The notes under the pieces were generated by a model. The model was not told the DNA's origin. It saw only the letters and a list, made by a program, of their open reading frames with translations, and ran no database searches. Below are positions 17,384-25,727 of a DNA stretch of 64,000 nucleotides, in pieces; the first letter of the stretch is position 1, and each line of letters starts with the position of its first letter. Origin of the DNA: Marininema mesophilum (lineage in GTDB: Bacteria; Bacillota; Bacilli; Thermoactinomycetales; DSM-45169). The position numbers and the translations under genes are program-made. The DNA lies in the NCBI RefSeq assembly GCF_900106775.1, contig NZ_FNNQ01000011.1, positions 1 through 64,000 on the forward strand. Reading direction: 5' to 3'.

Positions 17384-17612
17384 AGAAATTAAGGTGCGAT
17401 TAGAAGAAGCAAAGAATCTCCGTTATAAAGCCGAGGTACGCCTAGAGGATTTGGAGCGTCAGGAGCAGGAGATATTACAGGAATTGAAGGAACTTGGTGT
17501 GGAGCCTGAACATCTTGAAGAGGAGATTCAAAAACTCCAGCAAGAAATCTCCCGAAAAATTGAAGAGGCCTGGGCGATGTTGCCCCAGGAGTTGATGCAA
17601 AATAATGGGTAA
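17361..17612 (+). CDS. Small coiled-coil protein between the two ATPase halves
   Basis: 83 residues, almost entirely Glu/Lys/Arg/Leu-rich helix with heptad character (VRLEDLERQEQEILQELKEL). No enzymatic motif. The start is GTG 17361 after AAGGAGGGAAG, inside the last codons of the ATPase N-half (23-base overlap). It overlaps the C-half by 8 bases. In an intact SbcC the descending coil after the zinc hook would lie here, so this protein could supply part of that coil in trans. I know no named family for it. Confidence 0.7.
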   Translation: MQQEERIKEIKVRLEEAKNLRYKAEVRLEDLERQEQEILQELKELGVEPEHLEEEIQKLQQEISRKIEEAWAMLPQELMQNNG

Positions 17613-18282
17613 GGGACAAGATTTAGCAATACTGGAGGAGCACTTAGCTCGAGCTCGGGAGGAGGCTTGGGTGCGTAGAGCGAAACGGGATGAGCTTACA
17701 CGGCTTTTAGAGGAAGTAGAAAAACGCCTCGCTGAGCAAACGAAGAGACGGGACGTATATGATAAAGTTCGTGTGCTTCTCCAGCAATCGGCTGAACATG
17801 CTCGTTCCCAGGCAAAAGCTCAGATGGAGACATTGGTCACCAATGCCCTCCAATATGTCTTTGGCTCCCTTTTTCGCTTTGAGATCGAATTGATGGAGCA
17901 TGGAGGGAAACCGATCGCTGAGTTTTACGTAATTACGGACTGGGAGGGGACACCAGTAAAAACCAAGCCTCAAGAGGCTCGAGGAGGAGGTATTGTCGAT
18001 ATCACCTCCCTTGCTCTGCGGGTTGCCTTGATCGAAACCTTCCGTCCACTTCCGGCAGGTCCGTTGATTTTGGATGAGCCTGGAAAACATGTGAGCCAGG
18101 AGTACATCTTACCGATGCTCGAATTTCTAAAATCCACAGGTGAGATGTTTGGTCGTCAGATAATATTAGTGACCCATGATCCCCATTTGACAGAGGGAGC
18201 AGATCAGGCTTTTGAAGTGCGGATCAAAGGCGGTGCATCAACTGTGCGCCCCCTCCGCTTGCTTGACAATGGGACAGGGTAA
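17605..18282 (+). CDS. SbcC/Rad50-like ATPase, C-terminal half (signature, Walker B, H-loop)
   Basis: 225 residues. Residues 1-80 are coiled coil. A beta-rich lobe follows, with EARGGGIVDITSLALRVAL (ABC-signature-like region), LILDEPGKHVS (Walker B and D-loop) and LVTHD (H-loop). There is no Walker A, which is in the N-half gene. The signature reads GGGIVD instead of the common SGGE, so it is atypical. Together with the two preceding frames it would rebuild one Rad50-type head. It starts in overlap with the small coiled-coil gene and ends the unit. Confidence 0.82.
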   Translation: MGKGQDLAILEEHLARAREEAWVRRAKRDELTRLLEEVEKRLAEQTKRRDVYDKVRVLLQQSAEHARSQAKAQMETLVTNALQYVFGSLFRFEIELMEHGGKPIAEFYVITDWEGTPVKTKPQEARGGGIVDITSLALRVALIETFRPLPAGPLILDEPGKHVSQEYILPMLEFLKSTGEMFGRQIILVTHDPHLTEGADQAFEVRIKGGASTVRPLRLLDNGTG

Positions 18283-18459
18283 ATAATACAATTAGTTTGC
18301 AACTGATGAACCCTTAAATAAGGATTTTTAAGGTTGATACCGTTGTTTATTTGTTAGAAATGACATCTGTTTTGCCCGGTTAAGGGTCTGAAAGCTTTTG
18401 TTAGGGTGACCTAACTTTACCTTCGTTTGCCCATTGATTTACATGCGTGGACCTCAGAT

Positions 18460-18484
18460 AGACCGAAATGCTCGGTCTTGTTTT
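18460..18484 (+). terminator. Terminator/attenuator just upstream of rny
   Basis: Stem AGACCGA (18460-18466)/TCGGTCT (18472-18478) followed by TGTTTTA, only 13 bases before the rny Shine-Dalgarno. It could end the recA-recX-nuclease transcript or attenuate rny. Confidence 0.65.
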
Positions 18485-18517
18485 ATACATGGAGAAGGGA
18501 GGAGGTGGGTAGATATA

Positions 18518-20059
18518 ATTGAGTATGTTGTGTGGCCTCTCCTGTTTCTCCTCGGTGGGATCGTTGGTACCTATGTTGGTTACCGTATGCGTCAGGTAAC
18601 AACAGAAGGTCGTATTGGCGGTGCTGAGTTAGAGGCGGAGCAGATTATCGATAAAGCGCAGCGCGACGCAGAGACATTAAAACGAGAGCAGGTATTGGAA
18701 GCGCGGGACGAAGCGCATCGATTGCGGACAGAGGCGGAAAAAGAGCTTCGTGAACAGCGCAATGACCTGACACGTTTGGAACGTCGGTTGATGCAAAAGG
18801 AAGAAACTCTTGATCGAAAACAAGAGTCTCAGGAAAAACGCGAAGAGACGGTTAGCCGTAAAGAAAACAAAGTACAAGAACGAGAGCGGCGAATCGATGA
18901 GTTATATCAAGAGCAAGCGGCTGAGTTGGAGCGTTTGTCAGGTTTGACATCGGAGGAAGCAAGGCAGTTGATCCTCTCACGTGTGGAACAGGAAATGCGG
19001 CATGAGACCGCTCAAATGATCAAGGAGATGGAGAATCAAGCTCTGGAAGAAGCAGATAAACGGGGCCGGAGTATCCTTTCCCTTGCGATTCAGCGGTGTG
19101 CTGCGGATCACGTAGCAGAGACAACCGTGTCTGTTGTAACTCTTCCCAATGATGAGATGAAAGGGCGAATTATCGGTCGTGAAGGCCGTAATATCCGTGC
19201 TTTGGAGACGTTGACGGGAATCGATTTAATCATCGATGATACCCCGGAGGCGGTTATCCTCTCCGGTTTTGATCCAATCCGGCGTGAAGTGGCCCGTGTT
19301 GCTTTAGAAAAACTGGTGGCTGATGGACGGATCCATCCAGCCCGGATTGAAGAGATGGTGGAGAAATCCCGCAAGGAAGTAGATGAGCGGATTCGAGAAT
19401 ACGGAGAACAGGCTACTTTTGAGACGGGTGTACATGGACTCCATCCAGATTTGATCAAAGTTCTTGGCCGACTCCGCTTCCGGACGAGCTACGGACAAAA
19501 TGTCTTGAAGCATTCGATGGAAGTGGCACATCTAACAGGCCTTCTCGCAGCCGAATTGGGCGAAGATGTTCATTTGGCAAAACGGGCTGGTTTGTTGCAT
19601 GATATTGGGAAAGCGATTGACCATGAAGTAGAAGGTTCGCATGTAGAAATCGGGGTTGAACTGGGCAAAAAGTATAATGAGCATCCTGTTGTCATTAACG
19701 GGATTGCTTCACACCATGGTGATGTAGAAGCGACGAGTGTCATCGCCGTTTTGGTTGGTGCTGCTGATGCCTTATCAGCAGCACGGCCAGGAGCACGCCG
19801 TGAGACTCTGGAAGCCTATATCAAACGTCTGGAGAAGCTTGAAGAGATCTGTGAGTCCTTTGATGGGGTAGAAAAATCCTATGCCATCCAAGCCGGGCGT
19901 GAAGTTCGTATCATGGTACGTCCAGATGAAATCAATGATAGTGAGTCGGTACGTCTATCACGTGAAATTAAAAAGCAGATAGAAAACCAGCTAGATTACC
20001 CTGGACATATCAAAGTGACCGTTATTCGTGAAACACGAGCGGTTGAATATGCAAAATAA
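18518..20059 (+). CDS. rny: Ribonuclease Y
   Basis: About 513 residues: an N-terminal membrane anchor (VVWPLLFLLGGIVGTYVGY), a long coiled coil (about 30-200), a KH domain (GRIIGREGRNIRALE) and an HD domain (LLHDIGKAIDHE). RNase Y is the main endonuclease initiating mRNA decay in Bacillota. The strong ribosome binding site GGGAGGAGGTGG (18497-18508) faces ATA 18515 and ATT 18518 in frame; no ATG, GTG or TTG lies at usable spacing. ATT 18518 is chosen tentatively. In-frame GTG 18530 (22 bases after GGAGGTG) and ATG 18443 (no ribosome binding site) are alternatives. Confidence 0.93.
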   Translation: MEYVVWPLLFLLGGIVGTYVGYRMRQVTTEGRIGGAELEAEQIIDKAQRDAETLKREQVLEARDEAHRLRTEAEKELREQRNDLTRLERRLMQKEETLDRKQESQEKREETVSRKENKVQERERRIDELYQEQAAELERLSGLTSEEARQLILSRVEQEMRHETAQMIKEMENQALEEADKRGRSILSLAIQRCAADHVAETTVSVVTLPNDEMKGRIIGREGRNIRALETLTGIDLIIDDTPEAVILSGFDPIRREVARVALEKLVADGRIHPARIEEMVEKSRKEVDERIREYGEQATFETGVHGLHPDLIKVLGRLRFRTSYGQNVLKHSMEVAHLTGLLAAELGEDVHLAKRAGLLHDIGKAIDHEVEGSHVEIGVELGKKYNEHPVVINGIASHHGDVEATSVIAVLVGAADALSAARPGARRETLEAYIKRLEKLEEICESFDGVEKSYAIQAGREVRIMVRPDEINDSESVRLSREIKKQIENQLDYPGHIKVTVIRETRAVEYAK

Positions 20060-20087
20060 AAGTGGCTGCCGCCACTTTTATTTTTTC
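20055..20087 (+). terminator. Rho-independent terminator after rny
   Basis: Arms AATAAAAGTGGC (20055-20066)/GCCACTTTTATT (20071-20082) followed by TTTTT; it overlaps the rny stop. Confidence 0.75.
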
Positions 20088-20110
20088 TAAAGGGTCTGGA
20101 GGCGTTATGC

Positions 20111-20902
20111 ATGCGTGTATTAATGATTGGCGATATCATGGGAGAGGTTGGCCGATCTGCACTCTCTACATACTTACCCCGCCTAAAACGTACCCATCAG
20201 CCAGATGCCATTATCGTAAATGGTGAAAATGCGGCGGATGATGGACGTGGTATCACTCGTGGAATTGCACGGGAGTTTTTTGGTGCCGGGATCGATGGAA
20301 TCACCCTGGGGAATCACACCTGGGATAAGCGGGAGATCTTTGATTTTATTGATGATGAGCCGCGTATGATACGGCCCGCCAATTATCCAGAAGGAGCTCC
20401 AGGAGCTAGCGTAGCGAAGCTCTCCCTCTCTCGGGGGGAACTGACAGTGATCAGCCTCATGGGCCGAACTTTTTTAGCTAACTTGGACTGTCCTTTCCGT
20501 AAGGCCGATGAGATCCTAAAATCCCTGGGAAAAACGGGTCCCATTCTGGTCGATTTTCACGCAGAAACCACTTCAGAGAAGCAAGCTCTATCATGGTATC
20601 TTGACGGTCGGGTGTCTGCTGTAATTGGGACTCACACTCATGTACAGACCGCTGATGAACGAATATTACCGGGTGGAACGGCTTTTTTAAGTGATGTGGG
20701 AATGACGGGTCCCTATGATTCTGTATTGGGGATGGAGAGAGAAATCGTCATCAAACGCTTTCTAACCCAGCTACCTGTCCGGTTTGAAGTGGCAGAAGGG
20801 CGCGTCCAATTAAATGGAGTACTGCTGGACTTTGACTCCTCAGGGAAAGCTCGAGGGATTAAACGGATTCGAATTGATGATGATCAGCCTTGGTTCGAAT
20901 AA
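20111..20902 (+). CDS. ymdB: YmdB, TIGR00282 family metallophosphoesterase
   Basis: 263 residues with the YmdB pattern: MIGDIMGEVGR, VNGENAADGRG-like, GITLGNHTWDKREI, DFHAETTSEK and GTHTHVQTADE, covering all metal ligands. B. subtilis YmdB is a 2',3'-cyclic-nucleotide phosphodiesterase that affects motility and biofilm decisions. It directly follows rny as in B. subtilis. ATG 20111 has GGAGG (20097-20101) upstream. Confidence 0.92.
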   Translation: MRVLMIGDIMGEVGRSALSTYLPRLKRTHQPDAIIVNGENAADDGRGITRGIAREFFGAGIDGITLGNHTWDKREIFDFIDDEPRMIRPANYPEGAPGASVAKLSLSRGELTVISLMGRTFLANLDCPFRKADEILKSLGKTGPILVDFHAETTSEKQALSWYLDGRVSAVIGTHTHVQTADERILPGGTAFLSDVGMTGPYDSVLGMEREIVIKRFLTQLPVRFEVAEGRVQLNGVLLDFDSSGKARGIKRIRIDDDQPWFE

Positions 20903-21041
20903 TTTTCTATCTGTATTCCCTCTTTTTGAGGATTAATCATGTGAGACAGGTGGTAATGAATAAGTATCGACGTTGTTATTTATCCCCAATATAGAGAAAA
21001 AACCTTGGGGGAAAAGAGGTTCGTGTAATCAGCTTGGATTA

Positions 21042-21070
21042 GCAGGAATTTATAAAAGATTGCCGAATAT
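21042..21070 (+). promoter_or_regulatory. Sigma-H type promoter of spoVS
   Basis: GCAGGAATT (21042-21050), an 11-bp spacer and GCCGAATAT (21062-21070) match the sigma-H consensus RnAGGAWWW-N11-12-RnnGAATWW at all fixed positions. spoVS of B. subtilis is known to be sigma-H dependent. Confidence 0.8.
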
Positions 21071-21113
21071 ATTACAAGTGGATACAGTCCAAACCATCGA
21101 GGAGGTAGCTGAC

Positions 21114-21374
21114 ATGGACATATTAAAAGTTTCAGCAAAGTCGAACCCGAACTCCGTCGCTGGTGCACTGGCAGGTGTCCTGCGCGAACGAGGACATGCA
21201 GAGATCCAAGCGATAGGTGCAGGTGCACTTAACCAATCTGTGAAGGCAGTAGCGATTGCAAGAGGGTTTGTCGCACCTAGCGGAATGGATCTCATTTGTA
21301 TCCCCGCATTTACGGATATTGTCATCGATGGTGAGGAACGTACGGCCATCAAACTGATTGTGGAGCCTCGCTAG
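21114..21374 (+). CDS. spoVS: Stage V sporulation protein S
   Basis: 86 residues, nearly invariant in the family (MDILKVSAKSNPNSVAGALA ... INQSVKA-like ... IVIDGEERTAIKLIVEPR). SpoVS is an Alba-related small protein needed for coat assembly and septation control in sporulation. ATG 21114 follows GAGGAGGT. The sigma-H promoter upstream and the terminator downstream suggest a monocistronic unit switched on at the start of sporulation. Confidence 0.96.
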   Translation: MDILKVSAKSNPNSVAGALAGVLRERGHAEIQAIGAGALNQSVKAVAIARGFVAPSGMDLICIPAFTDIVIDGEERTAIKLIVEPR

Positions 21375-21390
21375 GTAAAAATATGAGCTA

Positions 21391-21427
21391 AAGACCTGTT
21401 TATTATTGTATAGACAGGTCTTCTTTT
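21391..21427 (+). terminator. Rho-independent terminator after spoVS
   Basis: Arms AAGACCTGT (21391-21399)/ACAGGTCTT (21414-21422) followed by CTTTT. Confidence 0.75.
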
Positions 21428-21461
21428 GCATATAGAAAATCAGAGAGAGGATGGAAACCTT

Positions 21462-22406
21462 GTGAAATGGATCGATGGCCATTGTGATGTTTTATATAAA
21501 ATGTATATGGATCCACAAAATCATTCTTTTATGAGTGAACAGAGCTGGTTAGATGTTACATGGCCTCGAATCAAGCAGTCGAAAGTGGGCTTACAAGTAT
21601 TTGCGATTTATGTTCCACAACGTGTTCCAAGGCACGGTACCTGGGATGTGGCACTTAAACAGGTAGATTATTTTTATGAACGGGTTATCGGGGAAAGGGG
21701 TCCACTCTTTCATGTTCAAAATCGGGACGATCTCATCCAGCTTCGCCAAGGGCGTCCAAGTGCGCTACTTGCTATAGAGGGGGTAGATTCCCTTCAAGGG
21801 GAACTTGCATATTTGCGTCTTCTGTATCGCCTTGGGTTAAGGCAAGTAGGGCTTACTTGGAATTATGCTAATGAGGCGGCGGACGGCATCTTAGAAGAGC
21901 GGGATGGGGGGCTAACGACCTTCGGTTGGCAACTTGTGAAGGAAATGGAGCGATTAGGCCTTATTTTGGACGTTTCTCACCTTTCTGTACGGGGATTTTG
22001 GGAGGTGGTTCAGCAGGTTAGAACTCCTGTGATCGCCTCCCATTCAAACTGTCGGGCCCTTTGTTCCCATGTACGAAATTTGGCAGATGATCAAATCAGA
22101 GCATTGATACAACGTCAGGGCCTGATGGGCATCACCTTTGTTCCTCAGTTTGTCCATACCGATCCAAAACAGGCGAGCATCGATGATCTACTAGGCCATG
22201 TGGAGCATGTATGCTCCCTTGGTGGAGAAGGCATTCTTACCTTTGGTTCGGATTTTGATGGAATTGAAAATAAAATTCCTTACTTAGAGCATGCAGGACA
22301 TTGGGATCATTGGTGGAATGCATTGTTGAAGCATTATCCAGAATCATTGGTGTATAGATGGTCAGCTGGAAATGCCCTTCAATTTTATGAACGATCTCTT
22401 CCGTAG
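21462..22406 (+). CDS. Membrane dipeptidase (peptidase M19 family)
   Basis: 314 residues with the renal-dipeptidase fold: zinc motif DGHCD at the N-terminus, the bridging Glu in LAIEGVDSL, DVSHLS and SHSNCRA with the His ligands, and FGSDFDG near the C-terminus. It hydrolyses dipeptides, sometimes D-containing ones. GTG 21462 follows AGAGAGGATGG. A dipeptidase at this place before korAB is common in Bacillota. No signal peptide is visible, so it is probably cytoplasmic despite the family name. Confidence 0.87.
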   Translation: MKWIDGHCDVLYKMYMDPQNHSFMSEQSWLDVTWPRIKQSKVGLQVFAIYVPQRVPRHGTWDVALKQVDYFYERVIGERGPLFHVQNRDDLIQLRQGRPSALLAIEGVDSLQGELAYLRLLYRLGLRQVGLTWNYANEAADGILEERDGGLTTFGWQLVKEMERLGLILDVSHLSVRGFWEVVQQVRTPVIASHSNCRALCSHVRNLADDQIRALIQRQGLMGITFVPQFVHTDPKQASIDDLLGHVEHVCSLGGEGILTFGSDFDGIENKIPYLEHAGHWDHWWNALLKHYPESLVYRWSAGNALQFYERSLP

Positions 22407-22911
22407 CCCTGTGTGGATGGATCGATCGCCAAAAAGTGAAAGGAGTATGTTTAATTCAAAGAAAATCGGATGGAATTTAATGAATAATTGTAACCGTTAT
22501 CATTCTCTTTGGATGATTTCTTTTTGGAGAGGTTAAATCTGCATTAATCCCATTCATAGCAAGGATTTTACCCGATTTTTAAAGGATAGAAAGAGCATAC
22601 AACAAGAGATGAATAAAAAGGGATCATCGGGAAACTTTCCCTGATATACTCGTGTATCCGGTTGATTTTTGCAGCCAAGGGGTCTAGAATTGAAGTCGAA
22701 AAAGGGATTAAAGAACATCATCCTGCAATAGACCTCCCCGAAAAGGGGAGAGGAGCCCCTGGTAGTGGTTAGTCGTTAGCAACTTTTCAAGCTATTGACA
22801 GAGATGCCGGAATAGTTCGGATCATTTTGCAAAGAAGGTGTGTTCCCACCCTTCGCGGATCCATCTATTGTTTTCAAGTCGCAGGGTAGATACAAAGGAG
22901 ATGAATGGAAC
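22407..22911 (+). other. 505-base intergenic region before korA
   Basis: No convincing gene. It holds a Fur-like box at 22489-22507 and a GC-rich hairpin CTCCCC/GGGGAG with an A-rich loop (22734-22750). A 29-codon frame (ATG 22447) has its AAAGGAG only 1-2 bases upstream, so it is not called. No clear sigma-A promoter with both hexamers was found. Confidence 0.5.
22489..22507. promoter_or_regulatory. Fur-family-like box upstream of korAB
   Basis: TGTAACCGTTATCATTCTC matches 13 of 19 positions of the classical Fur box, mostly in the right half (TTATCATT). That is marginal evidence. An Fe-S enzyme operon downstream makes iron or redox control plausible. Confidence 0.3.
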
Positions 22912-24672
22912 TTGATCAAGCAGCTTTCGTGGAAAGTGGGCGGCCAACAGGGAGAAGGGATTGATAGTACCGGGGAAATATTCTCCACTGCGTTGAATCG
23001 ATTGGGGTACCATCTGTATGGATATCGACATTTTTCTTCCCGAATTAAGGGGGGGCATTCTAACACAAAGATCCGGATCAGTACGCAACCAGTGGGGGCG
23101 GTTTCAGATGATCTCGATGTTTTGGTGGCGTTTGATCAAGAAACCATCGATCTAAATGCCCATGAATTACACGACAAGGGAGTCATCCTAGCGGACGAAA
23201 AGTTTAATCCGAAGGTTCCCGATGATATCTCAGCACGATTGTTCTCTGTGCCTTTTATTAAGATCGCTCAGGAAGTCGGTTTGGCTCAAATGAAAAATAT
23301 GGTGGCTGTTGGAGCTTCAAGTTCATTACTCGGCTTGCCACTCGAAGCCTTCCAAAGCGTGATCGAAGAGAAGTTTTCTCGTAAAGGTCAGCAAGTGGTA
23401 GAAAAAAATATGCAAGCGATCAAAGAAGGGGCAGACTTCATTCTCAAAGAGACTGGTGAACCCCTCGCAGAGTTGACGCTAGAGCCTTCCGATGGAAAGA
23501 AGCGGCTATATATGATCGGTAACGATGCCATCGCTCTAGGGGCCGTTGCGGCTGGAGTTCGCCTCATGGCAGCTTACCCGATTACTCCTTCTTCGGAAAT
23601 TATGGAATATCTTATTAAGACACTACCGAAGTTTGGTGGAACTGTTGTACAGACAGAGGATGAGATGGCTGCTATTTCGATGGTGATCGGTGCTAACTAT
23701 GGTGGGATAAGATCATTGACAGCTTCTGCGGGACCTGGACTTTCCTTGATGACAGAGGCCATTGGACTGGCTGGGATGACGGAGACTCCTGCGGTGATTG
23801 TCGATACTCAACGTGGAGGCCCCTCTACCGGACTGCCAACCAAACAGGAACAATCGGATCTGAATGCGATGATTTATAGCACTCATGGTGAAATTCCTAA
23901 GATCGTAATTGCACCTAGTACCGTTGAAGAATGTTTTTATGATACGATTCAGGCATTTAACCTTGCCGATAAATACCAATGTCCGGTTATCATCGTCTCT
24001 GACTTAGCGCTTTCCCTAGGAAAGCAATCAGTAGAGCCCCTAGATTACAACCGAATTCAGATTGACCGTGGACGTTTGATTACAGAAGCAGATGGGTTAA
24101 AAGAGTTGGCCAACTCTGAACTCTTTAAACGATATGAACTAACTGAGGATGGGATCTCGCAACGAGTCATCCCTGGTGTGAAAAATGGACTTCACCATGT
24201 AACCGGTGTTGAACATGACCAAGTAGGTCGTCCTTCTGAGAATCCCCTGAATCGTAAGCAGATGATGGAGAAACGCTTGCAAAAATTAGCAGGGCCCATC
24301 GATTTTCAAGACCCGGTATTTATCGATGCGAAACATGAAGAGGCAGATCTATTGATTGTTGGTATTAATTCGACCCGAGGAGTCATTCAAGAAGGGATGG
24401 AGCGTCTGGAGAAGGATGGAATCAAAGTGAACCACCTTCATATCCGGCAAGTACTACCCTTCCCAACGGAGCAGGTAGAGCCTTTAGTTGCTAAGGCGAA
24501 GAAGGTGATAGTCGTTGAAAATAACGCGACAGGACAGCTAACAAATCAGCTGAGGTTGCATGTGGGCATGTTGGAGAAGATCAAACATGTCGGTAAGTAT
24601 GATGGCAACCCATTCCTACCTGCTGAAATCTACCACGAATGCAAGGAGCTGTTTGCCCATGGCCACGTTTAA
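22912..24672 (+). CDS. korA: 2-oxoacid:acceptor (ferredoxin) oxidoreductase, alpha subunit
   Basis: 586 residues. The N-terminal gamma-type domain (LSWKVGGQQGEGIDSTGEI) is fused to the alpha domain (GNDAIALGAVAAGVRLMAAYPITPSSEIMEYL), the arrangement of KorA/PorA-like enzymes. With KorB it decarboxylates a 2-oxoacid (2-oxoglutarate most likely) to the acyl-CoA and reduces ferredoxin. TTG 22912 is used, with AAAGGAG (22894-22900) 11 bases upstream. It overlaps korB by 14 bases. Confidence 0.9.
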   Translation: MIKQLSWKVGGQQGEGIDSTGEIFSTALNRLGYHLYGYRHFSSRIKGGHSNTKIRISTQPVGAVSDDLDVLVAFDQETIDLNAHELHDKGVILADEKFNPKVPDDISARLFSVPFIKIAQEVGLAQMKNMVAVGASSSLLGLPLEAFQSVIEEKFSRKGQQVVEKNMQAIKEGADFILKETGEPLAELTLEPSDGKKRLYMIGNDAIALGAVAAGVRLMAAYPITPSSEIMEYLIKTLPKFGGTVVQTEDEMAAISMVIGANYGGIRSLTASAGPGLSLMTEAIGLAGMTETPAVIVDTQRGGPSTGLPTKQEQSDLNAMIYSTHGEIPKIVIAPSTVEECFYDTIQAFNLADKYQCPVIIVSDLALSLGKQSVEPLDYNRIQIDRGRLITEADGLKELANSELFKRYELTEDGISQRVIPGVKNGLHHVTGVEHDQVGRPSENPLNRKQMMEKRLQKLAGPIDFQDPVFIDAKHEEADLLIVGINSTRGVIQEGMERLEKDGIKVNHLHIRQVLPFPTEQVEPLVAKAKKVIVVENNATGQLTNQLRLHVGMLEKIKHVGKYDGNPFLPAEIYHECKELFAHGHV

Positions 24673-25525
24673 AGATTTTCGCAATAAAGTAAAACCAAAC
24701 TGGTGCCCTGGTTGTGGGGACTTCTCCGTTTTGGCAGCGATGCAACGAGCCTTTGCTAATCTAGGCAATGAGCCTGAAGATGTTGCCATTGTTTCTGGTA
24801 TTGGTTGCTCAGGCCGGATTTCTGGCTATACCAATGCCTACGGATTCCATGGAATCCATGGAAGAGCCTTGCCGATCGCCCAGGGGCTTAAATTGGCCAA
24901 TCGCGATTTGACTGTGGTAGCGGCTGGAGGCGATGGGGATGGATTTGCTATTGGTATGAGCCACACTATCCACGCGATCCGACGCAACGTAGATATCACG
25001 TATATTGTGATGGACAATCAGGTATATGGCTTGACTAAGGGGCAGACTTCTCCACGGAGTGAGATGGGCTTTAAGACCAAGAGTACACCAAAAGGTTCCA
25101 TTGAAGCGACGATTGCTCCCCTAGAGATGGCTTTAACTGCAGGTGCAGGATTTGTGGCACAAGCATTTTCCAGTGATCTTAAGCAGATGACCCATTTGAT
25201 CGAAGAAGGGTTGAAGCATAAAGGATTCTCCTTGATCAATGTCTACAGTCCCTGTGTTACCTACAATAAGATCAATACCTATGATTGGTTTAAAGAGAGT
25301 TTGATCAGCCTGGATGATGTCGAAGGTTATGACCCAACCAATCGCATGATGGCGATGCAGAAGCTGATGGAAAGTCAAGGACTAGTGACTGGCTTGATCT
25401 ATCAGAATAAAGAACGGCAATCCTATGAAGATTTGATCGCTGGCTTCGAGGAGACTCCCCTTGTCAAACAAGATATGAAGATTTCCCAAGCAAATTTTGA
25501 TGAATTGGTAGCAGAATTCGCTTAA
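24659..25525 (+). CDS. korB: 2-oxoacid:ferredoxin oxidoreductase, beta subunit
   Basis: 288 residues carrying the thiamine diphosphate site: PNWCPGCGDFSVL at the N-terminus (cluster cysteines), GIGCSGRISGY, and GDGDGFAIG with NNxVYGLTKGQ-type metal/ThDP binding. ATG 24659 has AAGGAG upstream inside korA. KorAB pairs at this locus are common in sporeformers. A strong terminator follows. Confidence 0.92.
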   Translation: MATFKDFRNKVKPNWCPGCGDFSVLAAMQRAFANLGNEPEDVAIVSGIGCSGRISGYTNAYGFHGIHGRALPIAQGLKLANRDLTVVAAGGDGDGFAIGMSHTIHAIRRNVDITYIVMDNQVYGLTKGQTSPRSEMGFKTKSTPKGSIEATIAPLEMALTAGAGFVAQAFSSDLKQMTHLIEEGLKHKGFSLINVYSPCVTYNKINTYDWFKESLISLDDVEGYDPTNRMMAMQKLMESQGLVTGLIYQNKERQSYEDLIAGFEETPLVKQDMKISQANFDELVAEFA

Positions 25526-25546
25526 AAATAAGCTAAAATGAATTAG

Positions 25547-25603
25547 AAATAGGGCTGATCTATGGGAGGGAACCATCTTCTCCTGTAGGACAGCCCTATT
25601 TCC
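25547..25603 (+). terminator. Rho-independent terminator after korB
   Basis: Perfect 11-bp arms AAATAGGGCTG (25547-25557)/CAGCCCTATTT (25591-25601) with an internal structured loop. Confidence 0.7.
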
Positions 25604-25635
25604 GATAATTGGATAGTCCATTTCATATCACTTTC

Positions 25636-25663
25636 TTTGATGTTTGTAAAATTATGTTATACT
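25636..25663 (+). promoter_or_regulatory. Extended -10 promoter upstream of the hypothetical gene at 25.7 kb
   Basis: TTTGAT (25636-25641), a 16-bp spacer and TGTTATACT, which is an extended -10 (TATACT at 25658-25663). Confidence 0.55.
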
Positions 25664-25727
25664 GATAGCAACCGTTTGGCCATAGATTAGCGAGGCGCGG
25701 GTATCCGTCAGCAAAGGAGGTAAAGCC

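Noticed and set aside
22447..22536. 29-codon frame with AAAGGAG upstream
   Set aside because: The ribosome binding site is only 1-2 bases before the ATG and the peptide has no recognisable feature.
22838..22858. Possible T-box fragment (CACCCTTCGCGG) before korA
   Set aside because: No T-box bulge sequence, stem I or specifier loop is present; the match is too short.
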